A DNA stretch of 38,957 nt from Magnetococcales bacterium. Its GTDB lineage: Bacteria; Pseudomonadota; Magnetococcia; Magnetococcales; JADFWU01. Positions 28,042 through 38,112 of the stretch are shown one piece after another (the stretch's first letter is position 1; every line of letters begins with the position of its first letter). The position numbers and the translations under genes are program-made. The notes under the pieces are model-generated. The model was not told the DNA's origin and made no database searches. It was given only the letters and a program-made list of their open reading frames with translations. The stretch lies in contig JADFWU010000030.1 in assembly GCA_015234045.1 (NCBI GenBank), positions 1-38,957 on the forward strand, read 5' to 3'.

Positions 28042-29214
28042 CTATATTGGTTCCATCATATCCCAACGGTGGCACTGAGGGCACTTCCAATAGATATCAT
28101 GAGATTTGAAACCACACTGGGCACATTGAAAATTATGGTGCCCTAGCGCCAACTGTTGCAGGCAATCATGTCCTGCATTAGTAGCTTCCTCCCAACGTTC
28201 AAGCTGGCTCAAGGCCCGTGTCAAGCGCCACGCCAGTTCAGCTGATTTTGGATGGTTCTCCAACCCTTTTTTCAAGACTTCAGCCGCTGACTCCCAGCGA
28301 GATTGCGACTCCAGGATGGCGCTCCATTGAACAAAAAGCTGTGCCGATGCCGTTGGTGCTTCAAGGGCACGCACGACACGCTTCTCAAAGCCAGCCGCAT
28401 CATTCCGTCTCTCGCACGCCTGCTGTAGCGGTTCCACCAATAGAAAAAAGTGGCTGGGCCGCGCTTTTTGCAGTGCGGTAAAGCGTTTCACTGCCGCCCG
28501 GTTCCGATCTTGTGCCAACATGGATTCACCCAACAATCGATGGGCTTCCACACAACCAGGAAAAATTCGAATTGCTTTTTCAAACAGCTTTTCAGCCGCA
28601 CGTTCATCGCCTTGTCGTTGGCTCTCCTGAGCGATTTTAACATGCAAATGCGCACTGCGGCGTGGATCTGCCGGATGGCCTGCTTTCTCCAATCGCACCA
28701 AAGCACGCAAGGCCCGATCCCAACGCCCTTCACTCTCATGCAGAGACAACAATCCGCTCAGTGCTTTTCGATGCTCCGGATCAATTTTGAGAACCCGCCG
28801 ATAGGTCTCTACCGCCCTATCAAGGAATCCACCTTGGCGATAATCTTCACCTAAAGCAAACAAAGCCGCTGCTTGAACGTCCTGTTCCAATTGTGGCCGT
28901 GCGATAATATTTTGATGAATCCGAATCGCCCGTCCGACCTCTCCACGATCCCGAAAAAGATTGCCCAGAGAAAGGTGTATCTCAACGGTTTCCGAATTGA
29001 TACGCAGCTCTTTAATCAGCTCTTCAATTGCCCTATCTGGCTCATCAGCAAGCAAAAACCCTAATCCACGATAGTAGGCCGCCGGGTTATGTTCGGGTTT
29101 ACTCTGATGAAATCCCACTCTATAACCAGAACGGAAACCGATATTATACAGGATGACACCTGTCGCCAACAGCGCGGCAATCCAGCCAATAAGCGCTGAA
29201 GGTTCCATGATCAA
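28042..29214 (-). CDS. lapB: lipopolysaccharide assembly protein LapB (TPR protein)
   Basis: A 390-residue protein, essentially the E. coli LapB (YciM) length. It has one N-terminal membrane helix (about 7-25), a long tandem of tetratricopeptide repeats (about 45-350), and a C-terminal rubredoxin-like metal site with two CxxC pairs (FQCAQCGFKS and WKCPQCHRWD). LapB regulates LpxC degradation by FtsH and so controls LPS level. It lies directly after lapA. ATG 29214 is preferred because AGGA lies 8 nt upstream. Confidence 0.95.
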   Translation of the reverse strand: MIMEPSALIGWIAALLATGVILYNIGFRSGYRVGFHQSKPEHNPAAYYRGLGFLLADEPDRAIEELIKELRINSETVEIHLSLGNLFRDRGEVGRAIRIHQNIIARPQLEQDVQAAALFALGEDYRQGGFLDRAVETYRRVLKIDPEHRKALSGLLSLHESEGRWDRALRALVRLEKAGHPADPRRSAHLHVKIAQESQRQGDERAAEKLFEKAIRIFPGCVEAHRLLGESMLAQDRNRAAVKRFTALQKARPSHFFLLVEPLQQACERRNDAAGFEKRVVRALEAPTASAQLFVQWSAILESQSRWESAAEVLKKGLENHPKSAELAWRLTRALSQLERWEEATNAGHDCLQQLALGHHNFQCAQCGFKSHDIYWKCPQCHRWDMMEPI

Positions 29215-29280
29215 ACCAATCCTATAAAGGGTATCAGTGTCATGCAGGTCTCCAAAAAGCGTCTCCTACCATCCAAACCA

Positions 29281-29598
29281 TCAAAATCCGGTATCACTCT
29301 CCAGCGGTAGATTCCTAAGGTTGGTCACCTCTTCGCGCAACGCGAGATTTGTGCGTAGCAATTCATCGCAACGATGCTGACTGTTACGTGCGTTCAACCA
29401 ACAAAAAAAAACACCGAGAAAAAAGCCCAAAAAGAGCGGTCCAAACACCAGCCCGAAAACAGGCAGGCGGACCTGGGATGGACCCATGGGGAAACCACCG
29501 GGAATGCTCAACACCACCTCAGATTGATTCGCCACAGCAAACAGTGCGATCAAAATCACCAAAGCAGCCAGCAACAGGAGATTGTACCAACGCAGCAT
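29281..29598 (-). CDS. lapA: lipopolysaccharide assembly protein LapA (DUF1049)
   Basis: A 105-residue inner-membrane protein with two hydrophobic helices (about 5-25 and 42-68, the latter FGLVFGPLFLGFFLGVFF), and a cytoplasmic tail with a short coiled-coil-like stretch. The NQSEVVLSIP segment after the first helix is typical of LapA. ATG 29598 with AGGAC 7 nt upstream gives the normal LapA length, although the frame opens to 29688. The 331-nt region upstream to ihfB holds a stem-loop (29786-29827) and no gene. Confidence 0.92.
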   Translation of the reverse strand: MLRWYNLLLLAALVILIALFAVANQSEVVLSIPGGFPMGPSQVRLPVFGLVFGPLFLGFFLGVFFCWLNARNSQHRCDELLRTNLALREEVTNLRNLPLESDTGF

Positions 29599-29785
29599 GT
29601 TCAACGTCCTAAAGGACATGTCCAGAAACGCATTGTATCGTACAGAGTGCAGCTGGAAAACAGGTTCACCGCCTCTATGTATTCGCATACAGTACGGTTA
29701 AAAAGCACTGTCCAGCTACAGCACTGTATTTTACGCGTGCCAAACAAGCTCTGAAATAAAACCATATACAAACCAGAAACAGTTA

Positions 29786-29827
29786 CGCCTGACAGACAAA
29801 ACCCCACGAGGTTTATCCTGTCAGGCG
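29786..29827 (-). repeat. 18-bp imperfect stem-loop between ihfB and lapA
   Basis: Arms 29786-29803 and 29810-29827 match at 15 of 18 positions, including 10 perfect outer pairs (CGCCTGACAG/CTGTCAGGCG), with a 6-nt loop. It lies about 100 nt past the ihfB stop in the 331-nt gene-free region. The outer 10 pairs would end transcripts or stabilise the ihfB 3' end, although no T-run follows. Nothing else recognisable lies in this spacer. Confidence 0.65.
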
Positions 29828-29929
29828 CGAACCAAAACCCATCCACTCAAATAAGATAATACACAGAGTAGGCAAGTCTTAACAGCTGACTGGCATTAGT
29901 TTGCAAATCAGAGAAATATCCGACTAATC

Positions 29930-30205
29930 TCAGCCGTCTACTCGCTGTCGCAACTCTTTACCGGCTTTAAAGAAAGGCACCCGCTTTTCGGAGACCTGAA
30001 CTTTATCACCTGTTTTCGGGTTGCGACCTTCCCGGGAGGGACGGACCTTAACGCTGAAGCTTCCGAACCCTCTCAGCTCTACGCGATCCTGCCGTCCAAG
30101 AGCATCACTAATCTCTTTGAGGACAGTACTCACCACGATTTCAGCTTCCTTACGGGAGAGATCTTTTCGCTGCGAAAGCGCATCAATCAATTCTGACTTG
30201 GTCAT
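29930..30205 (-). CDS. ihfB: integration host factor subunit beta
   Basis: A 91-residue HU/IHF-family DNA-bending protein. IHF-type features separate it from the HU at 152-427: [10 protein letters not shown] start, [12 protein letters not shown] in the core, and the arm [17 protein letters not shown]. It bends specific DNA sites as a heterodimer with an alpha subunit that is not in this window. The position right after rpsA is the classic one, supporting the beta assignment. Confidence 0.95.
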   Translation of the reverse strand: MTKSELIDALSQRKDLSRKEAEIVVSTVLKEISDALGRQDRVELRGFGSFSVKVRPSREGRNPKTGDKVQVSEKRVPFFKAGKELRQRVDG

Positions 30206-30324
30206 GGTTATTCCGATGAATCAAGCGAACTCAGGGTGAGCAACACCCAAGTTCTATTTCGATGGAATACATACCTGAATGGCACCAACCGGTGATCTAC
30301 CGACATCAGGCATGTTGCTCATAT

Positions 30325-30364
30325 GAGCCAGGAAGAGTAATAACAAAACACCTCTTCCTGACTC
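30325..30364 (-). repeat. strong stem-loop at the rpsA 3' end
   Basis: GAGCCAGGAAGAG (30325-30337) pairs with CTCTTCCTGACTC (30352-30364), 12 of 13 Watson-Crick with one G-U, around a 14-nt loop. It begins 16 nt past the rpsA stop. No U-tract follows, so it may act as a 3' stabiliser or as a partial terminator before ihfB. A neighbouring palindrome GCTCATATGAGC overlaps its base. Confidence 0.65.
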
Positions 30365-30379
30365 AATCACACTAGAGAA

Positions 30380-32122
30380 CTACTCTTCCTCTGCGGGTGT
30401 ACCACTACTGGCCCGCTCAAGGGCTTGGCTCAGCGCTTCACCAAGACTACTGGTTGCGGTGTTACCACCATCAGAAGAGTACTCTTTAATCGCTTTACGC
30501 TCTTGAGCCATTTCAAGGGCTTTGATGGAGAGTGAAAGTTTCCGCTTCTGCCGATCAACCTGCACGATGCGGACTTCAACATTTTCACCGACAACCAGTT
30601 TAGCGCCATCACGGTCATCCTGAGAGAACTCAGAACGACGGATCAATCCTTCAACACCTTCAGCAAGCGTCACAGCTACGCCAGAGTTGAACGCTTCCTT
30701 GACGACACCAGTTACCACAGAATTACGTGGATTGGCATCAACCCAGGTGGTCCACTCATCAGGTTGTGCTTGTTTCATACCAAGAGAGATACGCTCTTTA
30801 TCGGGATCCAAGGAGAGCACAACAACCTCAACCTCTTCACCTTTCTTAAACTGGCGCAACACCTCTTCGGTGGGGTTCGGATCCCAAGTCACATCTGAAA
30901 GATGGACCAGACCATCGATATCCCCTTCGAGGCCGACAAACAGACCGAATTCTGTGATATTTTTGATCTCACCACTGACTGTGGTATTCACAGGATTTTT
31001 GTCTGCAAAGGCTTTCCAAGGATTCTCCATGCACTGTTTAACACCCAGCGAGATACGACGACGCTCGGCATCCACATCCAGAACCATCACTTCCACTTCC
31101 TGACCCACTTCAAGGATCTTGGAGGGATGTACGTTCTTTTTGGTCCAGGCCAGTTCGGAGATATGAGCCAAACCTTCCACACCGGGTTCCAACTCAACGA
31201 ATGAGCCGTAATCGGTGATATTGGTCACAGTGCCCTTGAACTTGCTTCCCGGAGGATACTTGGCACCAATGCCTTCCCAAGGATCGGTCAACAGCTGTTT
31301 CATACCCAGGGAGATGCGTTGATTCTCTGGATTGAAACGGATTACCTGTACAGAAACGGTATCGCCCACATTCACGACGTTGGAAGGGTGTTTAACCCGC
31401 TTCCAGGACATATCAGTGATGTGCAGCAGACCGTCAAGGCCACCGAGATCGACAAAGGCACCATAATCGGTGATGTTTTTCACAACACCGTCAAGGATCA
31501 TACCTTCATGCAGAGTCTCGAGGAGTGCCTTCCGGGCATTCTCACGCTGCTTTTCAATAACCGTACGACGGGAAACAACGATATTACCGCGCCGGCGATC
31601 CATTTTGAGGATCTCGAACGGCTGTTCGCTTTCCTGCAAACGGCTGATATCGTGAACAGGACGTACATCCACCTGTGAACCGGGCAAGAAAGCCGCCAAA
31701 CGGTTAAGATCTACGGTGTAACCACCTTTAACCTTACCCATAATCCGACCAATAACTGTCTCCTGACTGTTAAAGGCAAGTTCAAGAGACACCCAAGCCT
31801 CTTCACGGATCGCTTTCTCGCGGGAGAGAACAGCCAGTCCATTTTGATCCTCACTCCGTTCCACAAACACCTGTACGGTGTCTCCCACAACGAGGGTAGA
31901 TTCTTCACCCCCTTCACGGAATTCGCGGATGGAGAGACGACCTTCGGACTTCAGGCCTACGTCAATGACGTATTCGTCTCCTTCACGTTGGATGATGGTA
32001 CCGGTGACAACTTGTCCCTCTTTACCAACACCTTGTTCAAAAAACTCTTCTAGCAGAGCATCAAAGTCCTCATTAAGGACCTCATCGTCGGCGGCACCCA
32101 GGCCTGGCTCTTCAGCAACCAC
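30380..32122 (-). CDS. rpsA: 30S ribosomal protein S1
   Basis: A 580-residue ribosomal protein that unfolds and docks mRNA on the 30S subunit. Six S1 OB-fold repeats are seen, with family signatures such as [41 protein letters not shown] and [21 protein letters not shown] spaced by about 87 residues. Slightly longer than E. coli S1 because of an acidic N-terminal extension. GTG at 32122 is the start, with GAGGA 7 nt upstream. Gene order cmk-rpsA-ihfB is conserved. Confidence 0.98.
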   Translation of the reverse strand: MVAEEPGLGAADDEVLNEDFDALLEEFFEQGVGKEGQVVTGTIIQREGDEYVIDVGLKSEGRLSIREFREGGEESTLVVGDTVQVFVERSEDQNGLAVLSREKAIREEAWVSLELAFNSQETVIGRIMGKVKGGYTVDLNRLAAFLPGSQVDVRPVHDISRLQESEQPFEILKMDRRRGNIVVSRRTVIEKQRENARKALLETLHEGMILDGVVKNITDYGAFVDLGGLDGLLHITDMSWKRVKHPSNVVNVGDTVSVQVIRFNPENQRISLGMKQLLTDPWEGIGAKYPPGSKFKGTVTNITDYGSFVELEPGVEGLAHISELAWTKKNVHPSKILEVGQEVEVMVLDVDAERRRISLGVKQCMENPWKAFADKNPVNTTVSGEIKNITEFGLFVGLEGDIDGLVHLSDVTWDPNPTEEVLRQFKKGEEVEVVVLSLDPDKERISLGMKQAQPDEWTTWVDANPRNSVVTGVVKEAFNSGVAVTLAEGVEGLIRRSEFSQDDRDGAKLVVGENVEVRIVQVDRQKRKLSLSIKALEMAQERKAIKEYSSDGGNTATSSLGEALSQALERASSGTPAEEE

Positions 32123-32206
32123 TGAGATTTCCTCGGAAAAACGGAAGGTTTAAATAGTTAACAATAGGATAGCCTTCATCAAGGTCCATCCAACCAATTG
32201 CTGCAT

Positions 32207-32881
32207 TTATCTCTTTTCTTCCACCAATTGAACCACTGAATCAACAGCCTGTTCTGGTGTCATTGAAGAGGTATCCACGACAATAGCGTCATCGGCTGGC
32301 AGCAAGGGAGCGTGTTTTCGCCCTGCATCCCGAGCATCCCGTTGTGCCATATCTTCGCGGATTCGAGTCAAATTAGCAGGTTCTCCGCGTTGATGCAACT
32401 CTCGAACACGACGATTTGCACGCTCTTCCAAAGAAGCTGTTAAAAATATCTTAAGATCGGCATCGGGAAAAACCACCGTGCCCACATCACGGCCATCCAA
32501 AACCACATCAACGCCAGCACCATATCCACGCTGAAATTCGAGCAACGCCGCCCGCACTGGCTGAAGCGCTGAAACCTGAGATGCCCGCTGACCAACATCC
32601 TCTTCCCGGAGTGATTGGGACACGTCCCTTTCACCAAGCCATGCTTTCCAGGCACCATTCCCATCCAGACGAAATTCAAAAGGCATGGTACGCGCGATTT
32701 CCGCCAGTGCTTCTACATTATCCTTCTCAACACCATGTTCCAGCGACGAGAGAGCAACCGCACGATAGATGGCACCGGTATCCAGATAGAGAAGACCACA
32801 GCGGGCGGCCACTCCACGACATACCGTCCCTTTACCCGCACCTGCTGGCCCATCCAAAGCCACAACCAACCGACTTTTCAT
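32207..32881 (-). CDS. cmk: cytidylate kinase
   Basis: A 224-residue NMP kinase that phosphorylates CMP and dCMP. The P-loop GPAGAGKGTV is at about 11-20 and the LYLDTGAIYRAV motif binds the nucleotide; the LDGRDVGTVVFPDADLK stretch is diagnostic of bacterial Cmk, and the LID region with REDMAQRDARD is intact. ATG 32881, with GGAG 6 nt upstream, is preferred to 32899. It lies between aroA and rpsA. Confidence 0.97.
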   Translation of the reverse strand: MKSRLVVALDGPAGAGKGTVCRGVAARCGLLYLDTGAIYRAVALSSLEHGVEKDNVEALAEIARTMPFEFRLDGNGAWKAWLGERDVSQSLREEDVGQRASQVSALQPVRAALLEFQRGYGAGVDVVLDGRDVGTVVFPDADLKIFLTASLEERANRRVRELHQRGEPANLTRIREDMAQRDARDAGRKHAPLLPADDAIVVDTSSMTPEQAVDSVVQLVEEKR

Positions 32882-32991
32882 GACGCTCTCCCGCACCACT
32901 TTTAGATGTTACGCAGTTGAATGAATTTCATACTTGTCATTCCCGCAAGCACGCCTTGCCACCACTGACAACGCACGCCACATGGCGCACG

Positions 32992-34335
32992 CTATGCTAA
33001 CAGCGCACGATTGATGTTTGCGCCCAATCCGCGCATTGAGCCGTCAAAACCGGGAAATGAGGTATTAATATTATCACACCGGGTCACGGTAACTGGCTTT
33101 TTGCAAGCCAATCCGGCCACCAGATGACTCATGGCAATCCGATGGTCGGTATGAGAATCCACCGTTGCACCACCGGACAAACCATCGGGTTGACCGATGA
33201 TGATGGCACCATCTTCGGTCTCGGTAAAATTAGAACCAATAGCCGTCAACCCCTTGGCCATGGCTGCAATCCGATCACTCTCTTTGACCCGCAACTCCTC
33301 TGCACCGGTAATAACGGTTTTTCCTTCGGCAAAAGAAGCGGCTGCAAACAGAACGGGAAACTCATCAATAGCGCTGGGCACCACATCCGGTGGCACTTCG
33401 ATCCCTTTAAGCTGTGAGTGCTGTACACGCAGATCCGCCACAGGCTCACCGCCCACGGTACGCGGATTCAACTTTTCGATCCGTCCGCCCATGGCGGTCA
33501 ACACATCAACGATACCACTGCGCGTGGGATTGAGTCCGACATTGGTTAGGGTAATATCTGATCCTGGCACCAGAAGTGCGGCAACAATTGGGAACGCCGC
33601 AGCGGAGATATCCGCTGGCACTTCTATGCTCTGTCCGGTGAGCGTTGGCCAACCGTCTATTGACACTGTCAGGCCATCGCGTTGCACGGTGGCACCAAAA
33701 GCCGACAACATCCGCTCGGTATGATCTCTTGAAACAGCCGGTTCAGTCACACGGGTCTCACCGGCGGTATTGAGTCCGGCCAGGAGAATCGCTGTCTTGA
33801 CCTGTGCAGAGGCTACTGGACTCTGGTAATGAATGGGCACCAATTCGGTTCCCTGAATCACCAAAGGCGCTAAACGACCATTATCACGCCCAAGAATTTG
33901 GGCTCCCATCTGAGTCAGTGGCTTGACAATGCGTCCCATGGGACGACCACGCAGGCTTCCATCACCTGTCAATACGGAAAGAAACGGCTGACTGGCCAAC
34001 AGACCGGCCAGAAGACGCATTCCCGTCCCGGAATTACCCATATCCAGCACATTATCCGGCTCACTCAGTCCATCCAGTCCAACACCATGAATCCGATAGG
34101 CACCTGCACCCTGACGGTCGATTTTCACACCCATGGTCCGAAAAGCCGCCACGGTACGCAGAACATCCTCACCTTCCAACAAATTGGTGGTATTGGTTTC
34201 TCCTTCGGCCAATGCACCAAAAATGATCGAACGATGTGAAATGGATTTATCACCCGGCGGTGAAAACTGCCCGGAAAGCGGTGTATCGCCCGCTTGAGCG
34301 GTCAGAGCCAGTCCGATTTGATCATCTGCCTGCAT
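32992..34335 (-). CDS. aroA: 3-phosphoshikimate 1-carboxyvinyltransferase (EPSP synthase)
   Basis: A 447-residue shikimate-pathway enzyme that joins PEP to shikimate 3-phosphate. The PGDKSISHRS motif (near 27-36) and the substrate-binding NSGTGMRLLAG (near 100-110) are intact, with RPMGR and the C-terminal D-x-H-TDHR loop. The NSGTGMRLLAG and RPMGRIVKPL forms look like the class II type found in several alphaproteobacteria and others rather than the E. coli type. It lies with tyrA and pheA, forming a cluster for aromatic amino acids. Confidence 0.97.
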   Translation of the reverse strand: MQADDQIGLALTAQAGDTPLSGQFSPPGDKSISHRSIIFGALAEGETNTTNLLEGEDVLRTVAAFRTMGVKIDRQGAGAYRIHGVGLDGLSEPDNVLDMGNSGTGMRLLAGLLASQPFLSVLTGDGSLRGRPMGRIVKPLTQMGAQILGRDNGRLAPLVIQGTELVPIHYQSPVASAQVKTAILLAGLNTAGETRVTEPAVSRDHTERMLSAFGATVQRDGLTVSIDGWPTLTGQSIEVPADISAAAFPIVAALLVPGSDITLTNVGLNPTRSGIVDVLTAMGGRIEKLNPRTVGGEPVADLRVQHSQLKGIEVPPDVVPSAIDEFPVLFAAASFAEGKTVITGAEELRVKESDRIAAMAKGLTAIGSNFTETEDGAIIIGQPDGLSGGATVDSHTDHRIAMSHLVAGLACKKPVTVTRCDNINTSFPGFDGSMRGLGANINRALLA

Positions 34336-34399
34336 GGATTTTCCTCAACAATGAGCTGCGTGTTTCCGATTATGGCGCATGGATTGGCGGCAAAGCTGC

Positions 34400-35293
34400 C
34401 TATTCGCCACGCAACACCTTATTTTCCTTTAATATTCGATCCCGAGTATTTTTTGAACGGGCAAAAATGCCATACAAGGCATCCATATCCCCTTCAGATA
34501 CCTTCTCAGTGAGTTTTTCGAGATCGACTTTAAAACGATTCAGCATCTCTACAATCGCTTCACGATTTTCCATACAGATATCCCGCCACATGGTAGGATC
34601 TGATGATGCAATCCGGGTAAAATCCCTAAAGCCACTGGCCGCATAGCGAAACACCTCAGAACGGATATCCTCCTCCAGATCTGACAAGGTATTCACAATA
34701 TTATAGGCCATAAGATGCGGCAAATGGCTGGTGGCTGCCAATACCCGATCATGATAATCCGCATTCATCACTTCTATTTGAGATCCGGCAGATTCCCACA
34801 CCAGACGAATCAACTCCAACGCCTGATCAGCGGTTTTATCGGTAGGCGTTAAAATCGTGCGACTGCCCTCATACAAGGAGGGAAACGAAGACGCTACGCC
34901 CACATGCTCACGTCCGGCAATGGGATGTCCACCAACAAAGTGACATCCTTCAGGCATGAGTGCTTCACACTGGCGGACAATATCGCCTTTGACACTACCG
35001 ACATCGGTGACAACAGCCCCTTTGACCAAATGTGGTGCGATATCCTCTACTATTGGAACAATGGTGCTGACCGGTGTGGAGATCAAAATCAAGGTCGCAT
35101 CAACCACGGCTTCTTTTGCTGAAAAATACCCTTTGTCAATGACACCCATCTCCAGCGCTTTCTCAACCGATGAGCGTCGGCGGGCGACACCTACCACCTC
35201 TCCAACCAGATCCTTCTGTCTGAGGGCCTGAGCCAGAGAACCGCCCATCAAACCCACACCGATTATCGCCATCCGTCTGATGAAAAAGGACAC
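34400..35293 (-). CDS. tyrA: prephenate/arogenate dehydrogenase
   Basis: A 297-residue enzyme oxidising prephenate (or arogenate) towards tyrosine. The Rossmann NAD(P) site IGVGLMGGSLAQAL is at 11-24, and GGHPIAGRE (near 122-130), which binds prephenate, is intact, with the SHLPHLMAYN helix following. No chorismate mutase or ACT domain is attached, so it is a monofunctional form. Cofactor and substrate preference cannot be told. Only 27 nt separate it from pheA. Confidence 0.95.
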   Translation of the reverse strand: MSFFIRRMAIIGVGLMGGSLAQALRQKDLVGEVVGVARRRSSVEKALEMGVIDKGYFSAKEAVVDATLILISTPVSTIVPIVEDIAPHLVKGAVVTDVGSVKGDIVRQCEALMPEGCHFVGGHPIAGREHVGVASSFPSLYEGSRTILTPTDKTADQALELIRLVWESAGSQIEVMNADYHDRVLAATSHLPHLMAYNIVNTLSDLEEDIRSEVFRYAASGFRDFTRIASSDPTMWRDICMENREAIVEMLNRFKVDLEKLTEKVSEGDMDALYGIFARSKNTRDRILKENKVLRGE

Positions 35294-35320
35294 CGTTGAT
35301 CTACTCCCTAGCGAATAATT

Positions 35321-36436
35321 CTAAAGCGCACGCAGTGGATAGGAACCCAACAACTTGGCAGAAACACCTGGAATATCTGCCAACGATGCCAACGCAGTGG
35401 CTACTGTGCCATTGTCGTGATGTCCTTCAAAATCCACGTAAAACAGATAATCCCACGCCTTCTTGCGGGAAGGACGGGATTCAATCCGTGTCAGATTAAC
35501 CTCTTGTTGGGCAAACACGCCCAAAACCCGATGCAGAAAACCAGGCTGATCCCGGAATGAAAGCATCAAACTGGTCTTATCCTGGCCCGATGGATCTGGA
35601 CTTTTATTGCCCACCACCAAAAAACGATTTTCCTTGTCCGCATCATCTTCCACATGCTCGGCCAACACATGAAGACCAAAATGATCCGCCGCATAGACAC
35701 CGGCAACAGCCGCCGAACGCTTTTTATCCGCAGCCCGTTTGGCTGCCTGCTCGGTTGAACTCACTGAAATGACCTCAGCCTCTGGCAGATGCTTGTCCAA
35801 CCAGCCGCGACATTGGCGAATCGCTTGAAAATGGCCAAACACCTTACGAATCCGACTAATCTCCATTTCACGAGACAGCAGAACATGCACTTCAGGCAAT
35901 AAAACTTCCGCACAAATTTTCAGCGGCGAATCCACAAAACAGTCGAGAGTATGGTTGACTACACCTTCAATGGAGTTTTCCACAGGCACCACACCATAAT
36001 CAGCGCGACCCACCTCAACTTCATGAAAAACTTCAGCAATGGTCTGCACTGCAAACGTGTCAAAAGCATTACCAAACTGCTTCAGAGCCGCCTGATGAGT
36101 AAATGTGGCTTCTGGTCCTAAATAGGCAACGGTGAGTTTTTTCTCCAGACTGAGCGAGGCAGAAATAATTTCCCGATAGATCCGATGCAATCCACTGATG
36201 GGCAAAGGTCCACGATGACGCTTTTCCAAGCGCCGGTGAATACGCGCTTCCCGCTCTGGACGATAAAAAGCCACTCCAGGCGCATGCCCTTTGACACGCC
36301 CTACCTGAAGCACATATTGGGCACGCTCCATCAACAGATCATGAATTTTATCATCTACCGAATCGATAGCATCCCGGAGCCCATCTAATGTTGTCGGAAG
36401 GGATGGATCTGGTTGCTTGCTATGATGATCATGCAC
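35321..36436 (-). CDS. pheA: chorismate mutase-prephenate dehydratase (P-protein)
   Basis: A 371-residue bifunctional enzyme for phenylalanine. An AroQ-type chorismate mutase (about 17-95, with R and K residues in LMERAQYVLQVGRVKG), a prephenate dehydratase domain (about 105-275, VPVENSIEGVVNHTLD) and a regulatory ACT domain (ESRPSRKKAWDYLFY) are visible. The dehydratase TRF motif reads NRF (KENRFLVVG), a change at the catalytic threonine. The frame opens at ATG 36484 with no ribosome site; GTG 36436 has AGAGGA 7 nt upstream and is listed. It is preceded by a terminator for the collagen-like gene. Confidence 0.94.
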   Translation of the reverse strand: MHDHHSKQPDPSLPTTLDGLRDAIDSVDDKIHDLLMERAQYVLQVGRVKGHAPGVAFYRPEREARIHRRLEKRHRGPLPISGLHRIYREIISASLSLEKKLTVAYLGPEATFTHQAALKQFGNAFDTFAVQTIAEVFHEVEVGRADYGVVPVENSIEGVVNHTLDCFVDSPLKICAEVLLPEVHVLLSREMEISRIRKVFGHFQAIRQCRGWLDKHLPEAEVISVSSTEQAAKRAADKKRSAAVAGVYAADHFGLHVLAEHVEDDADKENRFLVVGNKSPDPSGQDKTSLMLSFRDQPGFLHRVLGVFAQQEVNLTRIESRPSRKKAWDYLFYVDFEGHHDNGTVATALASLADIPGVSAKLLGSYPLRAL

Positions 36437-36540
36437 CGTATTATCCTCTGAATAAACGCCTTTGATGTCTGATTTTATCAGCATACCGTTTGAAGGGTAA
36501 TGGAGCCTGATTCAAATGGCAATGCACCACTCGAAAGAAC

Positions 36541-36570
36541 AAAAAGCCCAGGCGCGAGCCTGAGCTTTTT
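36541..36570 (-). terminator. intrinsic terminator of the collagen-like gene
   Basis: A 13-position stem AAAAAGCCCAGGC/GCCTGAGCTTTTT (one mismatch) with a GCGA loop, followed on the minus strand by the T-run TTTTTGTT. The flanking A and T runs make it usable in both directions. It lies 26 nt after the collagen-like stop. Confidence 0.85.
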
Positions 36571-36596
36571 GTACATTACCATCATACTGTGGTTAC

Positions 36597-38090
36597 TCAG
36601 TCATCATTACCACTTGATCCCTGAGGACCGGCTGGGCCTTGAGGACCGATATCACCTTGCGGACCTTGTGGACCAGCAGGACCACGCGGACCGGCAGGAC
36701 CTTGAGGACCGGCAGGACCCTGCGAACCAGCAGGACCACGCGGACCAACAGGACCCTCTGGCCCCAGATCGCCTTGCCCACCCTGTTCGCCGGTTTCACC
36801 CTGCTCACCTTTGTCACCCTTGTCGCCTTTTGGACCTTCAGGACCTTCAGGACCGACTTCACCCTGTACGCCCTGCTCGCCCTGGTCACCTTTTGGACCC
36901 TGCGGACCCAGGTCACCCTTCAGCCCCTGAGGACCAAGGTTACCCTGTGGACCTTCAGGACCAGGATCACCCTTTTCACCCTGATCACCCTTCGGACCTT
37001 CAGGACCCTCAGGACCCTCAGGACCCAACGGACCAACAGGACCGGCAGGACCGATTTTGTCTGGAACTACTGGACCAGGAGGTCCCTGTAGACCAGGCAC
37101 ACCCCGAGGACCAGGCGCACCCTGAGCACCGACAGGACCGGCTTTACCGATCGCGCCGAGTGGTCCTTGAGCACCTTGCGGACCTTGCGGACCTTGTGGA
37201 CCAGCGGGACCACGTGGACCCATAGGACCTTGCGGACCGGACTCACCATGTGGACCACGCGGACCTTGCGGACCTTGTGGACCAGGAGGCCCTTTTGGAC
37301 CAGCTGGACCAGCTGGACCGGTATCGCCTTTGGGACCAACCGGACCTTGTGGACCGATGGGGCCTTGTGGACCACGGGAGCCCGGCACGCCTTGCGGACC
37401 AGGCTCACCAGAAGGCCCTTGTGGACCAACAGGACCACGTGGACCCGGAGGACCAATAGAACCGGACGGACCTTGCGGACCCAATGGGCCTTGAGGACCG
37501 ACAGCACCTTGCGGACCAACGGCACCGCGTGGACCTTGAGGACCGGACGGCCCTTGCGGACCTGTTGGACCTGAAGGACCGACATCGCCTTTATCGCCTT
37601 TATCACCCTTGGGACCGAGGGGACCAGCGGGGCCAGTCTCACCTTGAGGGCCAGGCTGACGGGAAAGATCCACCAACCGTTGCGACAACATCTGAAGTTG
37701 CGCGGGGACCATATTTTCCAGAATCTGGAGCCGCTCCTCCAAAATCTCGACCCGGTTCCCAAGGCTATTCCGTTCCTTGCGCAGGGTGGTGACTGAATCT
37801 TCTAGTAAGGCAACCCGCTCCTTGGTTGCCCCGCCTTTCTTGCTGTTTTTATCGTTATTTTCCGCCATGGCATCCCCCTCGTTGTCTTTAGCGGATGACC
37901 CACCCATCAAGGCGGAATCATCCCCTGTACCGAGGATATCTTCGTTGTTAAAAATAGCTTCGATGTCCAAGCCCTGCTCAAATGCACGCGGATCATCGGG
38001 GAGAGGATTCCCGTCTGGACCAGTTTGGCCCTTCAACGCGATCCCACGCGCTTTTTTGCTTGATTTTTTCTTGTCGGAATTGCCACCCAT
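36597..38090 (-). CDS. collagen-like G-X-Y repeat protein with coiled-coil head
   Basis: A 497-residue protein. The first 146 residues contain a Lys-rich start ([11 protein letters not shown]), an acidic linker and a predicted trimerising coiled coil (about 92-140, leucine heptads in LLEDSVTTL...[15 protein letters not shown]). Then two collagen blocks follow: 65 uninterrupted G-X-Y triplets (147-341) and 49 triplets (347-493), separated by VPDKI. Many triplets are GPQ/GPA, and the second block is richer in charged GDK/GEQ/GPE. No signal peptide, transmembrane or sortase motif is visible and the last residues are GNDD, so localisation is unclear. It resembles phage tail-fibre or spore/surface collagens, but no such genes adjoin. 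AGGGG 6 nt upstream supports the ATG at 38090. Confidence 0.9.
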   Translation of the reverse strand: MGGNSDKKKSSKKARGIALKGQTGPDGNPLPDDPRAFEQGLDIEAIFNNEDILGTGDDSALMGGSSAKDNEGDAMAENNDKNSKKGGATKERVALLEDSVTTLRKERNSLGNRVEILEERLQILENMVPAQLQMLSQRLVDLSRQPGPQGETGPAGPLGPKGDKGDKGDVGPSGPTGPQGPSGPQGPRGAVGPQGAVGPQGPLGPQGPSGSIGPPGPRGPVGPQGPSGEPGPQGVPGSRGPQGPIGPQGPVGPKGDTGPAGPAGPKGPPGPQGPQGPRGPHGESGPQGPMGPRGPAGPQGPQGPQGAQGPLGAIGKAGPVGAQGAPGPRGVPGLQGPPGPVVPDKIGPAGPVGPLGPEGPEGPEGPKGDQGEKGDPGPEGPQGNLGPQGLKGDLGPQGPKGDQGEQGVQGEVGPEGPEGPKGDKGDKGEQGETGEQGGQGDLGPEGPVGPRGPAGSQGPAGPQGPAGPRGPAGPQGPQGDIGPQGPAGPQGSSGNDD

Positions 38091-38112
38091 GAATTTCCCC
38101 TAAGCATACCAA

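Noticed and set aside
36500-37225. Long plus-strand open frames rich in Asp, Gln and His opposite the collagen-like gene
   Set aside because: They are mirror images of the G-X-Y codon repeats; no ribosome site and no plausible protein composition. The minus-strand frame is a perfect collagen pattern with a good start.
36640-37660. Apparent tandem repeats that could suggest CRISPR or a minisatellite
   Set aside because: The 9-nt periodicity and lack of unique spacers are explained by Gly-Pro-X codons of the collagen-like protein.
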